Source of the DNA: Hemerocallis citrina
Taxonomy: Eukaryota > Streptophyta > Magnoliopsida > Asparagales > Asphodelaceae
Length of the DNA stretch: 64,000 nt
Direction of reading: 5' to 3'
Assembly (NCBI GenBank): GCA_017893485.1
Contig: CM030361.1
Span: 145,762,941-145,826,940, forward strand
How positions within the stretch are numbered: the first letter of the stretch is position 1; every line of letters begins with the position of its first letter. The translations under genes and the position numbers were made by a program. The notes under the pieces were generated by a model that was not told where the DNA came from, ran no database searches, and worked only from the letters and a program-made list of their open reading frames with translations. Below, piece by piece: positions 43,047 through 53,916 of the stretch.

Positions 43047-44563
43047 AAAATATCCATCGCATTGGACAATTTCTTCCCTTCAATTAGTTTTGTGGTGCTC
43101 TCAGTTAGCCCCTGTAGCAATATGATGTCATTTCCCATCTTAGTTTCCGTGGTGAATTTGTTGTAAACCGTAACTACTCTTCCACTTACTTTGATATTCT
43201 TAGGGCTATTAGGATTTAAGACTCCTCTTTTTCCTGGATTAGTATACGAGGGGATCTTATTAACAGGGATAAAACATTTGGAGAAAACGGAAGAAGCACC
43301 CTTAATCAAAACCTCAAAGGACTGCTTGGAAACTACATGAGTTGGTTTCACCTCCAATCCAGGCCAACTGCTACTAATGACAAGTTGTTCCAGAGCACAA
43401 TCATCTATAAGCACACAATTTTTATTCTCTAACACAAACGAACCAAACCTTAGGGGCTGTAAGAAATTTGGATCAACAACATTTCCTAGAATCGGTGGAG
43501 GCCATCCATTAAGTACTACTACCAAGTCTCTCCATTTGGCAAACTCCAACTCCAAGGGTACAGCCTTGCCACGTCCCTTGGATGAATGCTTGCCTTTTAG
43601 CGGCTTATCCATATAAGTGGCTTTCTTCAGTTCATAAATCTCCCCCAAAGCAACCTCGCTAAGGAGCGTGGGGCCTCTGTCAACATAACAATACTGTGCA
43701 CTCTTGCTCACTAAGTCGGCGAAGTAAACTCCTTTACCCAATATGTAACCAGTAGCTGGAGTTTCAGGGGGTGCTATTCTGATACCTTGGCTAAGAATAC
43801 CCATATTCATACTAGTAGAGACCTCCATATGAGTGAGATTGATTGAGCCACTGACAAGGGAAAGAATTAATTGGAGTTCACCCTTTTTAAGAACTTCTTC
43901 CATAATATATTCTGTTTCTTTTTGTTCTACACTTTCTTCGTTCACAATACTCGCATTTTTCAGCTTCTTAACCCCAGCCAACTCAGAAACAGCACTAGTC
44001 TCTCTATACTCTGGTTCGAGCCTTTCATCAAACACCATGGATGACTCCCCACAACTCTTTCCACTAGCTTCAGAATTCAACAATTCTTCACCCTTTATTA
44101 CACCTTTATGACTCCCAACAGTATCAACATCATCCTTTGCCTCACTCCTCTCTTGGCTATCTTCCACTTCCAAATTATCAAGTTCTTCAAATTCCGTAGT
44201 GCCAAATCGATCAATCAACTCTTCTAAGAACATTGGCCAAGAAATTTCATGAACTCGCAGTTTGAGGTGCCTATTGTACCATTGTGTTGCTCTACCTCTC
44301 AGATGTAGCAAAGCACAGTTCAATTTTTGCAAATCAGAGATCTCATGACGATTAGGAATCTCATAAAAATGAAAAAAATTCTCAACTCCATAAATCCATT
44401 CCATTGGATCTCCTTCTTTAAAAAATGGAAACTCTGGAAACTTCAACTGACTGGAAGCTTCTTTTGAATTTATAAAGATGAGGTTACGGTTGGTTACCTC
44501 ACTGATTGGAATATGAAGAGGAACGATCGAAACCAGGGGCAGAGCTGTTGGTTGTGGATTTGA

Positions 44564-44705
44564 CTATTGCAACATCGATATTACGACATCCATTTTGGTC
44601 ATCAATGCCTCAAATTTCCTAACGATTTGTCGCTCCCACTCCCGGATCCCTTCCCTCACCGACAAAGTGCCTCCAACGTCTCGCTCGTCGCCGTCGATGA
44701 AGAGC
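44564..44705 (-). pseudogene. upstream gag leader frame
   Basis: After the PBS the minus strand reads ERDVGGTLSVREGIREWERQ and KFEALMTKMDVVISMLQ, ending in TAG at 44564. It is in the same frame as the fusion ORF below. It resembles the N-terminal coiled segment of plant Gypsy gag proteins. Confidence 0.55.
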
Positions 44706-44718
44706 GGCTCTGATACCA
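44706..44718 (-). other. primer-binding site, initiator Met tRNA
   Basis: Minus-strand TGGTATCAGAGCC, three bases after the 5' LTR end. Confidence 0.9.
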
Positions 44719-44721
44719 AGT

Positions 44722-45117
44722 TGTCAAGGATTGGATCCCTCGACATCTCCGATTCCACCATTGACAGAGCCTGCAAGAAGTTAGGGTTGAGAGCTTGAGA
44801 ATTTGGGGAAGAAACTTGATTGATTTTTATTATCATTTTTGAACGCTTATTACAGCTTGAGATTTATAGAAGGATTTGCGGCGGTTACGCTACAAGACAA
44901 CTCAAATACAAAGCACGTGCCGTGTGCACAAATCCTACCTACCACATAGCCCATTCAACTAAAAAGTACCACATCACACGTAAAAAATAGATACAAGGCT
45001 AAAAAACAGATACAAAGAAAAACTAACAGCAACAACTTCACTTGTAATGGGCTCTGAATACTCTAAGTACTCCGATGATCTTCCGATAGCTGCAGGGTTA
45101 CTCCGGCGTCCCTGACA
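44722..45117 (-). repeat. 5' LTR of the gene-capturing element
   Basis: Minus strand TGTCAGGGACGCCGGAG to ATCCTTGACA, 396 bp. The ends form a TGTCA/TGACA inverted repeat. Flank 45118-45382 is the G-rich leader of Copia-3, without recognisable coding. Confidence 0.9.
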
Positions 45118-45382
45118 GATGCGGTGGCTTACTAGTGGCGATCGGCGACGAGGAGCTTTGGTTTGAGGTGAGGCGGCGTTCAGGACGATGGTGAGGACAA
45201 GAGATGGTGTTCAGGTCACTAGAGGAGATGAAGAAAGGTTGAGTGGCAGTGGTTGTCGGTGGGCGCCAGGGTCGGGGTTGGATCGGTGAGGGGCAATAGG
45301 GGTTGTTCAGGAGATTGGGTTCGGAAACAAGAAGAGGAGATGAAGAATAGCGCCTTCTTCTTCTTCACATAGCTATTTTTTA

Positions 45383-45395
45383 GGCTACGATACCA
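45383..45395 (-). other. primer-binding site of Copia-3
   Basis: Minus-strand TGGTATCGTAGCC, a variant of the initiator-Met PBS, two bases inside the 5' LTR. Confidence 0.65.
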
Positions 45396-45397
45396 TA

Positions 45398-46214
45398 TTG
45401 AAATCAGATTTGGGGGAAAATCATATTTTCTTATCTTATTCTTCTACTGTGTATCACTTTATATATACACAGCTATGGTTACTGATATGGCTAAAAATAT
45501 AACCAAATCGAGACCGTTCAATTCAGGTACGAATCTTAAAGCTCTCAGGGATAAAACGGTAATTTCACCTACAAACGGATCCGAATTGGGAACTGGGTCT
45601 TTCTTCAAAACCCTGTAACCCGAAAATGAATTTTTCCTATTGGGTATGGGTAGCAATCCATTACAAACCAGCCCAGATACTTAAAAAGTAATTCAAATTC
45701 ATGATTATCTCTAAGAGACGGTTCAAACCAAATCTCTTATCATGAAACAATTAAACTCTACATCTTACCCAAAAATACCGGGACATAGGGATAAATGCTT
45801 ATCTCTAAATTGTCCCTAAAGGCGACTATAACCCCCCCTACCCCCACCATAAACAGCTAATCAATATTTTTCCACATAAATGCTCTTTCATAATCTTCCT
45901 GATTACTGGCTTGAGTGTCGGAGGATTTGTCGTCGGGATCCATCCTGGTGTATCAAAATTTTTGCAGGTTCATGGCAGCGGAAAGAAACAAGTCAAACAC
46001 CGGTGAAAGTCAACAGGTTTGCCTTATTTGTTTCCTAAAAAATCCAAAAATTTATCTGTTTGCCCCCACACCAAAATCAGCAGCAATAGTTACATTCTTG
46101 GAGAAGGGGTACAATAGATGGAGGAGAATATCAAGGAGATGAGAGATTTGAAGGAATTTGTTTCCTAATTTATAGGAAACAAAATATACATATTATTCTT
46201 ACTATATTTCAACA
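45398..46214 (-). repeat. 5' LTR of Copia-3 (with Tat solo LTR inside)
   Basis: On the minus strand it starts TGTTGAAATATAGTAAG at 46214 and ends GATTTCAA at 45398. Removing the solo LTR and one TSD copy leaves about 206 bp, matching the other LTR. Confidence 0.82.
45483..46088 (+). repeat. solo LTR of the Tat family
   Basis: TGATATGGCTAAAAATATAA to CACCAAAATCAGCAGCAATA, 606 bp, the same family as the Tat-1 LTR but more diverged. It is flanked by the TSD GTTAC (45478-45482, 46089-46093), and no Tat interior lies beside it, hence a solo LTR. Confidence 0.9.
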
Positions 46215-46247
46215 ATATATACTTCAGGGGATATTGAGAAAACAATC
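46215..46247 (+). pseudogene. GSA: GSA pseudogene, part 3
   Basis: After the Copia-3 TSD, ATATACTTCAGGGGATATTG continues the GSA 3' coding region (the S-E-D-I-x-K-T region after FTSLAHT). It is cut by Tat-2; CAATC at 46243-46247 would be its TSD. The remaining 3' end should lie beyond the window. Confidence 0.65.
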
Positions 46248-46828
46248 TGTTGCCGGTAAATCTGGTGTGGGGGCAATAGATAGAATTTATGGATTCGTGA
46301 GAACTCGAACCGGGCAAATCTGTCCTCTTTCGCTGCTGTTAGGCTGACTCCTTGGTGCTGTCACTGACATGCACAAAGTACGAAACACCGGGACAGATCC
46401 TAGCGACGCACCCTCCGACGCTCTTGTCAATACTCAGAAAAAAGAATATCATAAGAACTTTAGGTAGGCAAAGAGTGATCACCTTGTAATGGTTGGAGGT
46501 AGGGGGTATTTATAGTCACCTTGGAGATCTGCTTCGGGATAAGAACGAATCCCTACTCCCTGACGTGGCTGGATAGGGGTGGTTAAAACCACCTCCTAGG
46601 GATAAGGACGAACCCGAATTTTCCTCATATCCTGTTAAACTGTTCCTTAACGGATCGTGACTCTTTCCCAGTTGAACAGATCGTTCACAGATTATTGGAC
46701 CCAAGAGAAGAGACCCGGTTCCCATTTCGGACCTGTCTGTAGGGGAAATTATCATTTTGTCCTTGTGAACTTTAAGATTCGTGCCCTATTTGAATGGTTC
46801 TTATTTAACCCCATTTTTAGCCATATCA
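46248..46828 (-). repeat. 3' LTR of Tat-2
   Basis: Plus-strand TGTTGCCGGTAAATCTGGTG to TTTTTAGCCATATCA, 581 bp, reverse complement of the Tat-1 LTR family. It has a TATAAATA box on the minus strand at about 46507-46514. Confidence 0.88.
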
Positions 46829-46845
46829 CGAGCCCCCCACTCCTA
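46829..46845 (-). other. polypurine tract of Tat-2
   Basis: Minus-strand TAGGAGTGGGGGGCTCG beside the LTR, almost the same as in Tat-1. Confidence 0.8.
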
Positions 46846-47239
46846 AAGACTATGTGCTACAGCCTTTGGGGAGTAGTTTTGTTGTTTCAATGACGTATAG
46901 GACTTCATCGGAGTTCTTAAAGGGGGTTCGAATCTTGTTGAAGGGGTAACGGTGTTTTCCTAAGTTGCTTGCACACCCAAGTTTGCTTTTTGGGTCTTCT
47001 AGATATTTGGTGATTTTTCTCTATTTTTACATTATCTTTTGACTCATTTATTCAATTTTGCAAAGCGATGATTTGCTTTTCGGGTGTATTAATTAATTAT
47101 TCTAACTAATAATTATTTATCCAGGGGTTCAAAAATATTTTTCCTAATATATAATTATTTTTTAGATTTTTAAATTATTTTTCCTGAATTTTTAATTATT
47201 TTATTCCAATTTTTAAATAATCCAAATTAATAAAAAAAA

Positions 47240-49760
47240 TTAATCACCCTATTTACGACGTGGCACGATCTGAGGCATCCATCAGTCGTCGGTGCGAAAA
47301 TCTAAATGATCAAACGGTAGATCTGTACTTGGCGACGTGGCGGAATCTAGGACGTTGATCTGGTCGTGGCGCGAATCCTAGGGTATCTGATGGCACTTGT
47401 GGCTCGGCAGAATTTTCCCCATATGAGCAGCTCGGTGCCTCGGTTGCTCGGATTGGGGTTCTGAGCGACGTGGCGCAATCTAGGCCGTCCATTTGCCATT
47501 GACGCGGATATCTGGACGATCAGACGGTAGATTAGTGCTTGGTGACGTGGTTGAATCTGGGACGTTGATTAGGTTATGGCACGAATTTTTAGGTGATCTG
47601 ACGGTGCTTATGGCTCGGTAGTATTTTCCCCATATGAGCAGCTCGGTGCCTTAGTCGCTCGGATTGGAGTTCCGAGCGATGTGGCGCAATCTAGGCCGTC
47701 CATCTGCCATTGGCGCGAATATCTGGATGATCAGACGGTAGATTAGAGCTTGGCGACGTGGCTGAATCTGGGACGTTCAACAGGTTGTGGCACGAATTTT
47801 TGGGTGATCTGATGGCTTGTGTGGCTCAGAAGTGTTTTCTCCACATGAGTAGCTCAGTGCCTCAGTTGCTCGGATATGGGTTCCGAGCTACGTGGCACAA
47901 TCTGGGCCGTCTGATGAAGATCAGGCACGAATCACGATGCAAGAGGCGTGAATCACGAAAGAAGAGTGATTTTTTTCGACGTGGCAGATCTGAGCCGTCT
48001 GATTGAGATCAGGCACGAATCACAAGGAGAAAGTCATTTTTCTCCAATACGCAGCTCGGTACCTCGGTTGCTCGGATTTGGGTTCCGAGCGATGTGGCAC
48101 AATCTGGGCTGTCTGATGAAGATCAGGCGCGAATCACTTTGCAAGTGGCGTGAATCACGAGAGAAGAGTGATTTCTGTCAATGTGGCGAGATCTAAGCAG
48201 CCTGATTGAGATCAGGCGCGAATTCTGAGGAGAAAGTCATTTTTCTCCCATACGCAGCTCGGTGCCTCGGTTGCTCAGATTTGGATTTCAAGCAACGTGG
48301 CACAATCTGGGCCGTCTGATGAAGATCAGGCACGAATCACGATGCAAGAGGCATGAATCACGAGAGAAGGTGATTTCTGTCGACATGGCGAGATCTGAGC
48401 CGTCTGATTGAGATCAGGCGCAAATCACGAGGAGAAAGTTGTTTTTCTCCAATATGCAGCTCGGTGCCTCGGCTGCTCGGATTTGGGTTCCGAGCGGTGT
48501 GGCACAATCTGGGCCATTTGATGAAGATCGGGCACGAATCATGATACAAGAGTCGTGAATCACAAGAGAAGAGTGATTTCTGTCGACATGGCGAGATCTG
48601 AGCCCCTGATTGAGATCAGGAATGAATCCCGAGGAGAAAGCCGTTTTTCTCGCATACGCAGCTCGGTGCCTCAGTTGCTCAGAATTGGGTTCTGAGCGAT
48701 ATGGCACAATCTGGGCTGTCTGATGAAGATCAGGCGCAAATCACGATGCAGGAGGCGTGAATCACGAGAGAAGAGTGTTTTCTGTCGACGTGGCGAGATC
48801 TGAGCCGCCTGATTGAGATCAGGCACGAATCCCGAGGAGAAAGTCATTTTTCTCCTATACACAGCTCGGTACCTCGGTTGCTCGGATTTGGGTTCTGAGC
48901 AACGTGGCACAATTTGGGCCGTCTGATGAAGATCAAGCGCGAACCACGATGCAAGAGGCGTGAATCACGAGAGAAGAGTGATTTCTGTCGACGTGGCAAG
49001 ATGTGAGCCGTCTGATTGAGTTAGGTGCGAATCACTACGAGAAAGTCATTTTTCTCCAATATGCAGCTCGGTGCCTCGGTTGCTCGGTTTTGGGTTTCGA
49101 GCGATGTAGCACAATCTGGGCCGTCTGATGAAGATCAGGCGTGAATCACGAGAGAAGAGTGATTTCTGTCGATGTGGCAAGATCTGAGCCGCCTAATTAA
49201 GATCAGGCACGAATCCCAAGGAGAAAGTCATTTTTCTCCCATACACAGCTCGGTGCCTCGGTTGCTCGGATTTGGGTTCCGAGCGACGTGGCACAATCTA
49301 GGCCGTCTGATGAAGATCAGGTGCAAATCACGATGCAGGAGGCGTGAATCATGAGAGAAGAGTTATTTTTGATGACGCGACAAGATCTGAGCCGTCTGAT
49401 TGAGATCAGGTGCAAATCATAAGGAGAAAGTCATTTTTCTCCAATACGCAGCTCGGTGCCTCAGTTGCTCGGATTTGGATTCCGAGCAACGTTGCACAAT
49501 CTGGGCCGTCTGATGAAGATCAGGCACGAATCACGATGCAGGAGGCGTGAATCACGAGAGAAGAGTGATTTTTGACGACGCGACAAGATCTGAGCGGTCT
49601 GATTGAGATCAGGCACAAATCATGAGGAGAAAGTCGTTTTTCTTCAATACGCAGCTCGGTGCCTCGGTTGCTCGGATTTGGGTTCCGAGCGACGTGGCAC
49701 AATCTGGGCCATCTGATGAAGATCAAGCGTGAATCACGATGCAAGAGGCGTTTAGGCTTC
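47240..49760 (-). repeat. 202-bp tandem array of Tat-2
   Basis: Twelve copies. AGCTCGG (or AGCTCAG) landmarks lie near 47429, 47640, 47851, 48053, 48256, 48458, 48660, 48863, 49065, 49247, 49450 and 49653, so the period is 202-203 bp for most and 182 bp once. Units contain TCTGGGCCGTCTGATGAAGA and GGAGAAAGTCATTTTTCTCC, the latter an inverted repeat. Homologous to the Tat-1 array at 23640-24620. Confidence 0.93.
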
Positions 49761-49996
49761 TGGTGGGCCTCTGTGGGGGCCCAAAGCATCTGAAAGCCCA
49801 CCCGAATCCCCCTTTGTACGATAACTTTTCACCGCTCTCCCTACTTCTTCATTTCTCTCTTTCACTTTCACTCTCAGTTATTTTTGCTCTCGAGTGGCGC
49901 TGCTAGCATTCGTGGCCAGGCGGTTATCACTTCGGCGAACTATTCTGACCGTAGACGTCACATCAATGTAATTAATTATCTTATCTTTATCTGGAG

Positions 49997-52056
49997 ATGT
50001 CTAGAGTGTCATCGGGGAGTGAGACCTCCATCTCGGATCGAGTGAGCAACCGACCCTTAGTGGTCCCCCCGGTAGTGGGCAAGGGGAAGGAAGTAGCGAG
50101 GTCGGTCATCGTTGAGACCATCGTGGAGAATGTGAAGGGGGCTGGTGCATTGGGTCGGCTACCGTCCACATTATCGAACCTCGGGAAGGTTAGGAATTAC
50201 TCCGGAGACCTTCTGTTGAAGGTGGTACACGGGAGGTCTGCCGCCTACGAGGAGAATCGTCCGAGGGATCCTTCCGAGGTAGACGAAATCCCTTCGATTC
50301 TGACCGAGGCGGATCTTCATTGTATTAGGAAGGGGTTCCGGATCCCGAAGGAGTACGCCTTGCTCCTCCCCGGTCCGGGCTTCCGAGTGTGCACGGAGTC
50401 GTCGCCCGACACTTGCGTCTTCCCATACAACGCACTCAATGCCGGCCTTCGGCTGCCTCTGCCACCGTTCGTAGTCGAAGTGCTACAATGGTACGGTTTG
50501 AGCCCGGTGCAGTTCATGACGAACATGTGGCGGCATGTCATCGCCTTCATCCTCCAAAGTCAGGCCGTAGGCATCCAACCTCAGCTCGTCATACTCCGCA
50601 GCCTCTACCACATCTGCCATATGAGCAAGATGGAATACCTGTACTATTTGTCTCTGAGGAAGGGGGTCAAGCTGATCGAGGATCCGGACTCCATCAAGCA
50701 TTAGAAGGAGAAGTATTTCTTGAGCCGAGGTCCCGAGCCGTGGAGCTTTTTGACGAGTTGGAAGGAGGATGTTCCGAAGTGGGCGAAGGCCGAACCAGTG
50801 CTGACCAAGGAGGAAGAGGAGGTCGTGTCGAAGATCCTCGGTCTTCCAACCCTGGGTTGGAAAGATATCACCGAGGGAGTCCTCTTCGGTGGGGGTCTCA
50901 GTCAGATCGACCCCTGTACGCTCCGACTAATTTCTTTACTCCTTTTCTTTGTATATACTGTTCTCCCCTTTTTTTAAACTCTCTTTTTTGGTTGTCTTTC
51001 AGAAGCCCCCGGTATGGACTTCAAAGCACTGATGGCGAAGCGGAGCGCAGCCGCCGCAAAGGGACCGGACAAGAAGAAGAGAAAGAGGATGATGAGGGGA
51101 CTCGGGTCCGGTCAAACCGCCCAGGCACCCTCGGCTCCAACAACCATGGTAGACCTGGTCTCCAACTCCCCTTCCGCTCCTCAAGTTACACTTCCCTCGG
51201 CCACGAATGCCGAGCCTTCTGGCGGGGCGTTCTCTGTCGGAACCGCACTAGCGCTCGAGGTGCCACCCCTCACTGCCGAAGCCGAGGCCATTTTTACCGA
51301 GGAGCACAAGAAGCTCTTCGTCCCTGACTAGAGGGTGATGAAGCTTGACGGTTTCCTCGGCGATGCAACGATGAGCATGCAAGCCGTGCGCCACCTGCCA
51401 ACCCCGAAGGACCAAGCAACCCTGAAGGCGGGTACCGTAGGCGACGACGTGCTGGAGATTGCCCGGGACATGATGTCGGTAAGTGTTCTCGCTAAGCTCT
51501 TCGGAACTGCGAAGTTTTTGTTTTTGATTCTCACGTCCTCTTCTCTGGCTTTCAGATCACCTGTCACTTCAGCCACATGCTCGAACATTTCGCTGAGAAG
51601 GAGAAGGAACTGAAGGCGATGAGCGACAGGGACCGAGCGGAGTGAGCTAAGGCAGTGAAGATGTTCGAGTCCGAGCAACGGCTCTCGGTGTCCCGAGCTG
51701 TCGAGATCGCCGTCCTAGAGGCGGCCTTGGCCAAGGCGCACGTGCACATCGCGGCCGAAGTGGCGAGGGCTGATGAGTTGGAGAGGGGGAAGACCCAAGC
51801 CAAGGTGGAGATGGAGAAGGCCTTAAAGTCGTTAGAGGAGGCGCTGAAGGAGAGGGACGCTGCGGTGGCTGAAGCGATGGCGGCCATCCAAGCCAAGGCG
51901 GAGGCCCACATGCTGACCAACATGGAGGTGTCTTACGGTCGGGCCCTCAAGCATGTCGGGGCTCGTTTCCCCGACTTCGACAGCTCGAGGTATCACCTCT
52001 ACGACCCGGTCGAAGGCGAGGAGTTTATACCCTTAGCAGAGGTCGAGCCCGAATGA
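49997..52056 (+). pseudogene. Tat-2 antisense ORF A, spliced, Transposase_28-like
   Basis: ATG at 49997. Exon 1 runs to 50915, intron 50916-51002, exon 2 51003-51478, intron 51479-51555 (GTAAGT/TTTCAG), exon 3 51556-52056. Exon 1 has ILTEADLHCIRKGFRIPKEY, LLLPGPGFRVC, NALNAGLRLPLPPFVVEVLQ and WYGLSPVQFMTNMWRHVIAF, the Transposase_28 region kept here without a break. Stops occur at 50702 (TAG before KEKYF), 51329-51331 (TAG before RVMKLD) and about 51642 (TGA); the exon 1/2 junction would also give TAA. These positions are open in Tat-1. Confidence 0.78.
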
Positions 52057-52346
52057 GGGGAGGAAGAAGCCGAAGGAGTCGATGAGGAGGTGGCGAATAC
52101 GGAGGGGGTGCTCGTGACGATGCCGAGTGAGAGTGCGGAGTAGCAGCTCGAGGTGTCTCCTTGACTTCGTTTTTTTTCTGTTGATTTTGTATTGCCTTGT
52201 TGCGGACTGGCCACCGCATTTTGATATTCAATTAAATGAGAACTTTTTTGACCAAGTATTTGCGTCGAACCTGGTCTCTGAGTTTTTCTAAGTTGTTTGG
52301 TAGGAGTCGTTTAAACTTAGCACCTTCGTGTTCTGGCTTTTTTCAG

Positions 52347-53122
52347 ATCGCCGAATCATTACAACTTGTCGAAGTGCCTCAGACAGCCGAAGTAGCACGC
52401 CTCAGGTCTGGTCTAGAGGTAACGAGGTTGGGCCTCGCTCGGACTCGAGAGGGGCTTTTCAAAGCCGAGTCAGAGCTGAACCATCTTAAGCTGACGTTAG
52501 CTCGTCGTGACTCCGAGCTGAAGCGTCTACAAGAGCAGGCTCGCGAAGTGCCCCCCGAGGGAGAGGAGACGTGTCCCTCGATGGACTTCGGCTCAAGTAT
52601 CTTTGTCAATCCTTGTTCGAGGTCGGGGCCGAACGAGATGGGTTAAAGAATGTCGTGCTCGAGAAGAGCTTGGAAGCGGTGCACCTTCGGAGGGCTATTA
52701 CTGATGTTTCTCGCCAGGGCAGCTCTAGCCGAATGCCACGGCTAAAAAGAGTGACGGACGGCTCGCTGAAGGAACGGGTCATGGAGCTAGAGGCAGAGAA
52801 CCATCGGCTACGACGACTGTCCGAGGGGAGCAACGTCTGAACCACCTCTTGTCCCCGGGTGAATACTCCCAAGGAAGGTCATTCCACGAGTTTAGCATTG
52901 TGCTCTCCCCCTGTCTCGAGGTGCCTCGGGGATGCGCAGAGCAGAGTGGCCGACTCGTTGAGCGGAGCATCTACCGAGGCGGCACTCAGGCTTTTAGGTG
53001 CCGAAGACGCAACTCGGCTCGCCAGTCTAGATATCTCCACAGAAGTGAGGCCACCGCCGCACAGCACTCGTCGACCTCGGTTATCTCTCAATAGAAGTGT
53101 CCCACTCCCTAGGAGGGGTTAA
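52347..53122 (+). pseudogene. Tat-2 antisense ORF B, coiled-coil
   Basis: It follows a TTTTTTCAG acceptor-like site at about 52346. Heptad-rich coding (VARLRSGLEVTRLGLARTRE, LKLTLARRDSELKRLQEQAR) shifts frame near 52590 and continues SLKERVMELEAENHRLRRLS. A stop at 52838 and another frame give the conserved end RPRLSLNRSVPLPRRG. It is the counterpart of 19988-20827. Confidence 0.65.
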
Positions 53123-53289
53123 AGTAGCTTTCTGTAATCTTCGTTTCACAAGTTTGTATCTTGATGTAAAGATGAGTTGTTGGTCTGTAGTTAGACTTTT
53201 ACGCCAAACTTTAATGAAATAGTACTTGTTTCGTGAACTTGTGTGTTTTGCTAGCGTTTGCAATGGTCAACAGTAGTAGGAGCAATTCC

Positions 53290-53715
53290 AAATGGTGAGC
53301 CACTTTGTACTTACTCGTTCGCAAGTAGCAAAAGATGCGTCGAACCAAGTGTTGGACTCCGAACTTTTCATTTAGAGATTATCAACAGCAGTAGGAGTAA
53401 TTTCGAATGGTGAACCACTTCGTACTCGCTTAAAAGCAAGCAGTTGAAGCAGAGTTGAACTAAGTGTTGTACTCTAAGCGTGCCATTTAGAAAATATCAA
53501 TAGCTGTGGAAGCAATTCTGGATGGTGAACAACTTCGTAGTCTCTTAAAAGCAAGTAGTTGAAGCGGAATCGAACCAAGTGTTGGACTCCGAGTGTGTCG
53601 TTTGAAGAATACCAGCAGCTGTGGGAGCAATTCTGAATGATGGACTACTTCGTACTCGCTTAAAAGCAAGTAGGTGAAGCGGAATCGAACCAAGTGTTAG
53701 ACTCCGAGCATGCCA
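53290..53715 (-). repeat. ~115-bp tandem repeat of Tat-2
   Basis: About 3.5 copies containing GAACCAAGTGTTGGACTCCG and CTCGCTTAAAAGCAAG, the reverse complement of the Tat-1 array at 19145-19800. Confidence 0.88.
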
Positions 53716-53916
53716 TTTTAATGCAAAAATTTTTTGTAAGCGCCAAAGTAGTACAGAGTAGTACAATTAGCATGCTCAAAATAGAGAACTCACAGGGATA
53801 GATTGCTTTTATTGAAAACAATTAGGCAGCCGATTCTAAGTTGCGAGCCGCTCTTACATTTTGATAAGGAAAATACAAAAAAAAAAAAAAAAAAACTTGA
53901 CATGTTTTATGGAGTG

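Larger units (their letters stand above)
46248..53916 (-). mobile_element. Tat-2: 3' part of a second Tat element
   Basis: On the minus strand it has the 3' LTR at the left, then PPT, 202-bp tandem array, antisense genes (plus strand) and ~115-bp tandem array. At 53916 it is cut by the Tekay element before reaching pol. Structure and sequence parallel Tat-1. 46846-47240 is AT-rich, non-coding. 53716-53916 contains a run of 19 A at about 53877-53895 and nothing else recognised. Confidence 0.88.

Noticed and set aside
47240..49760. Regularly spaced repeats resembling a CRISPR array
   Set aside because: Units are adjacent 202-bp satellite copies without unique spacers, in a plant genome.
47310..49801. 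Many short frames of similar sequence
   Set aside because: By-products of the 202-bp array of Tat-2.
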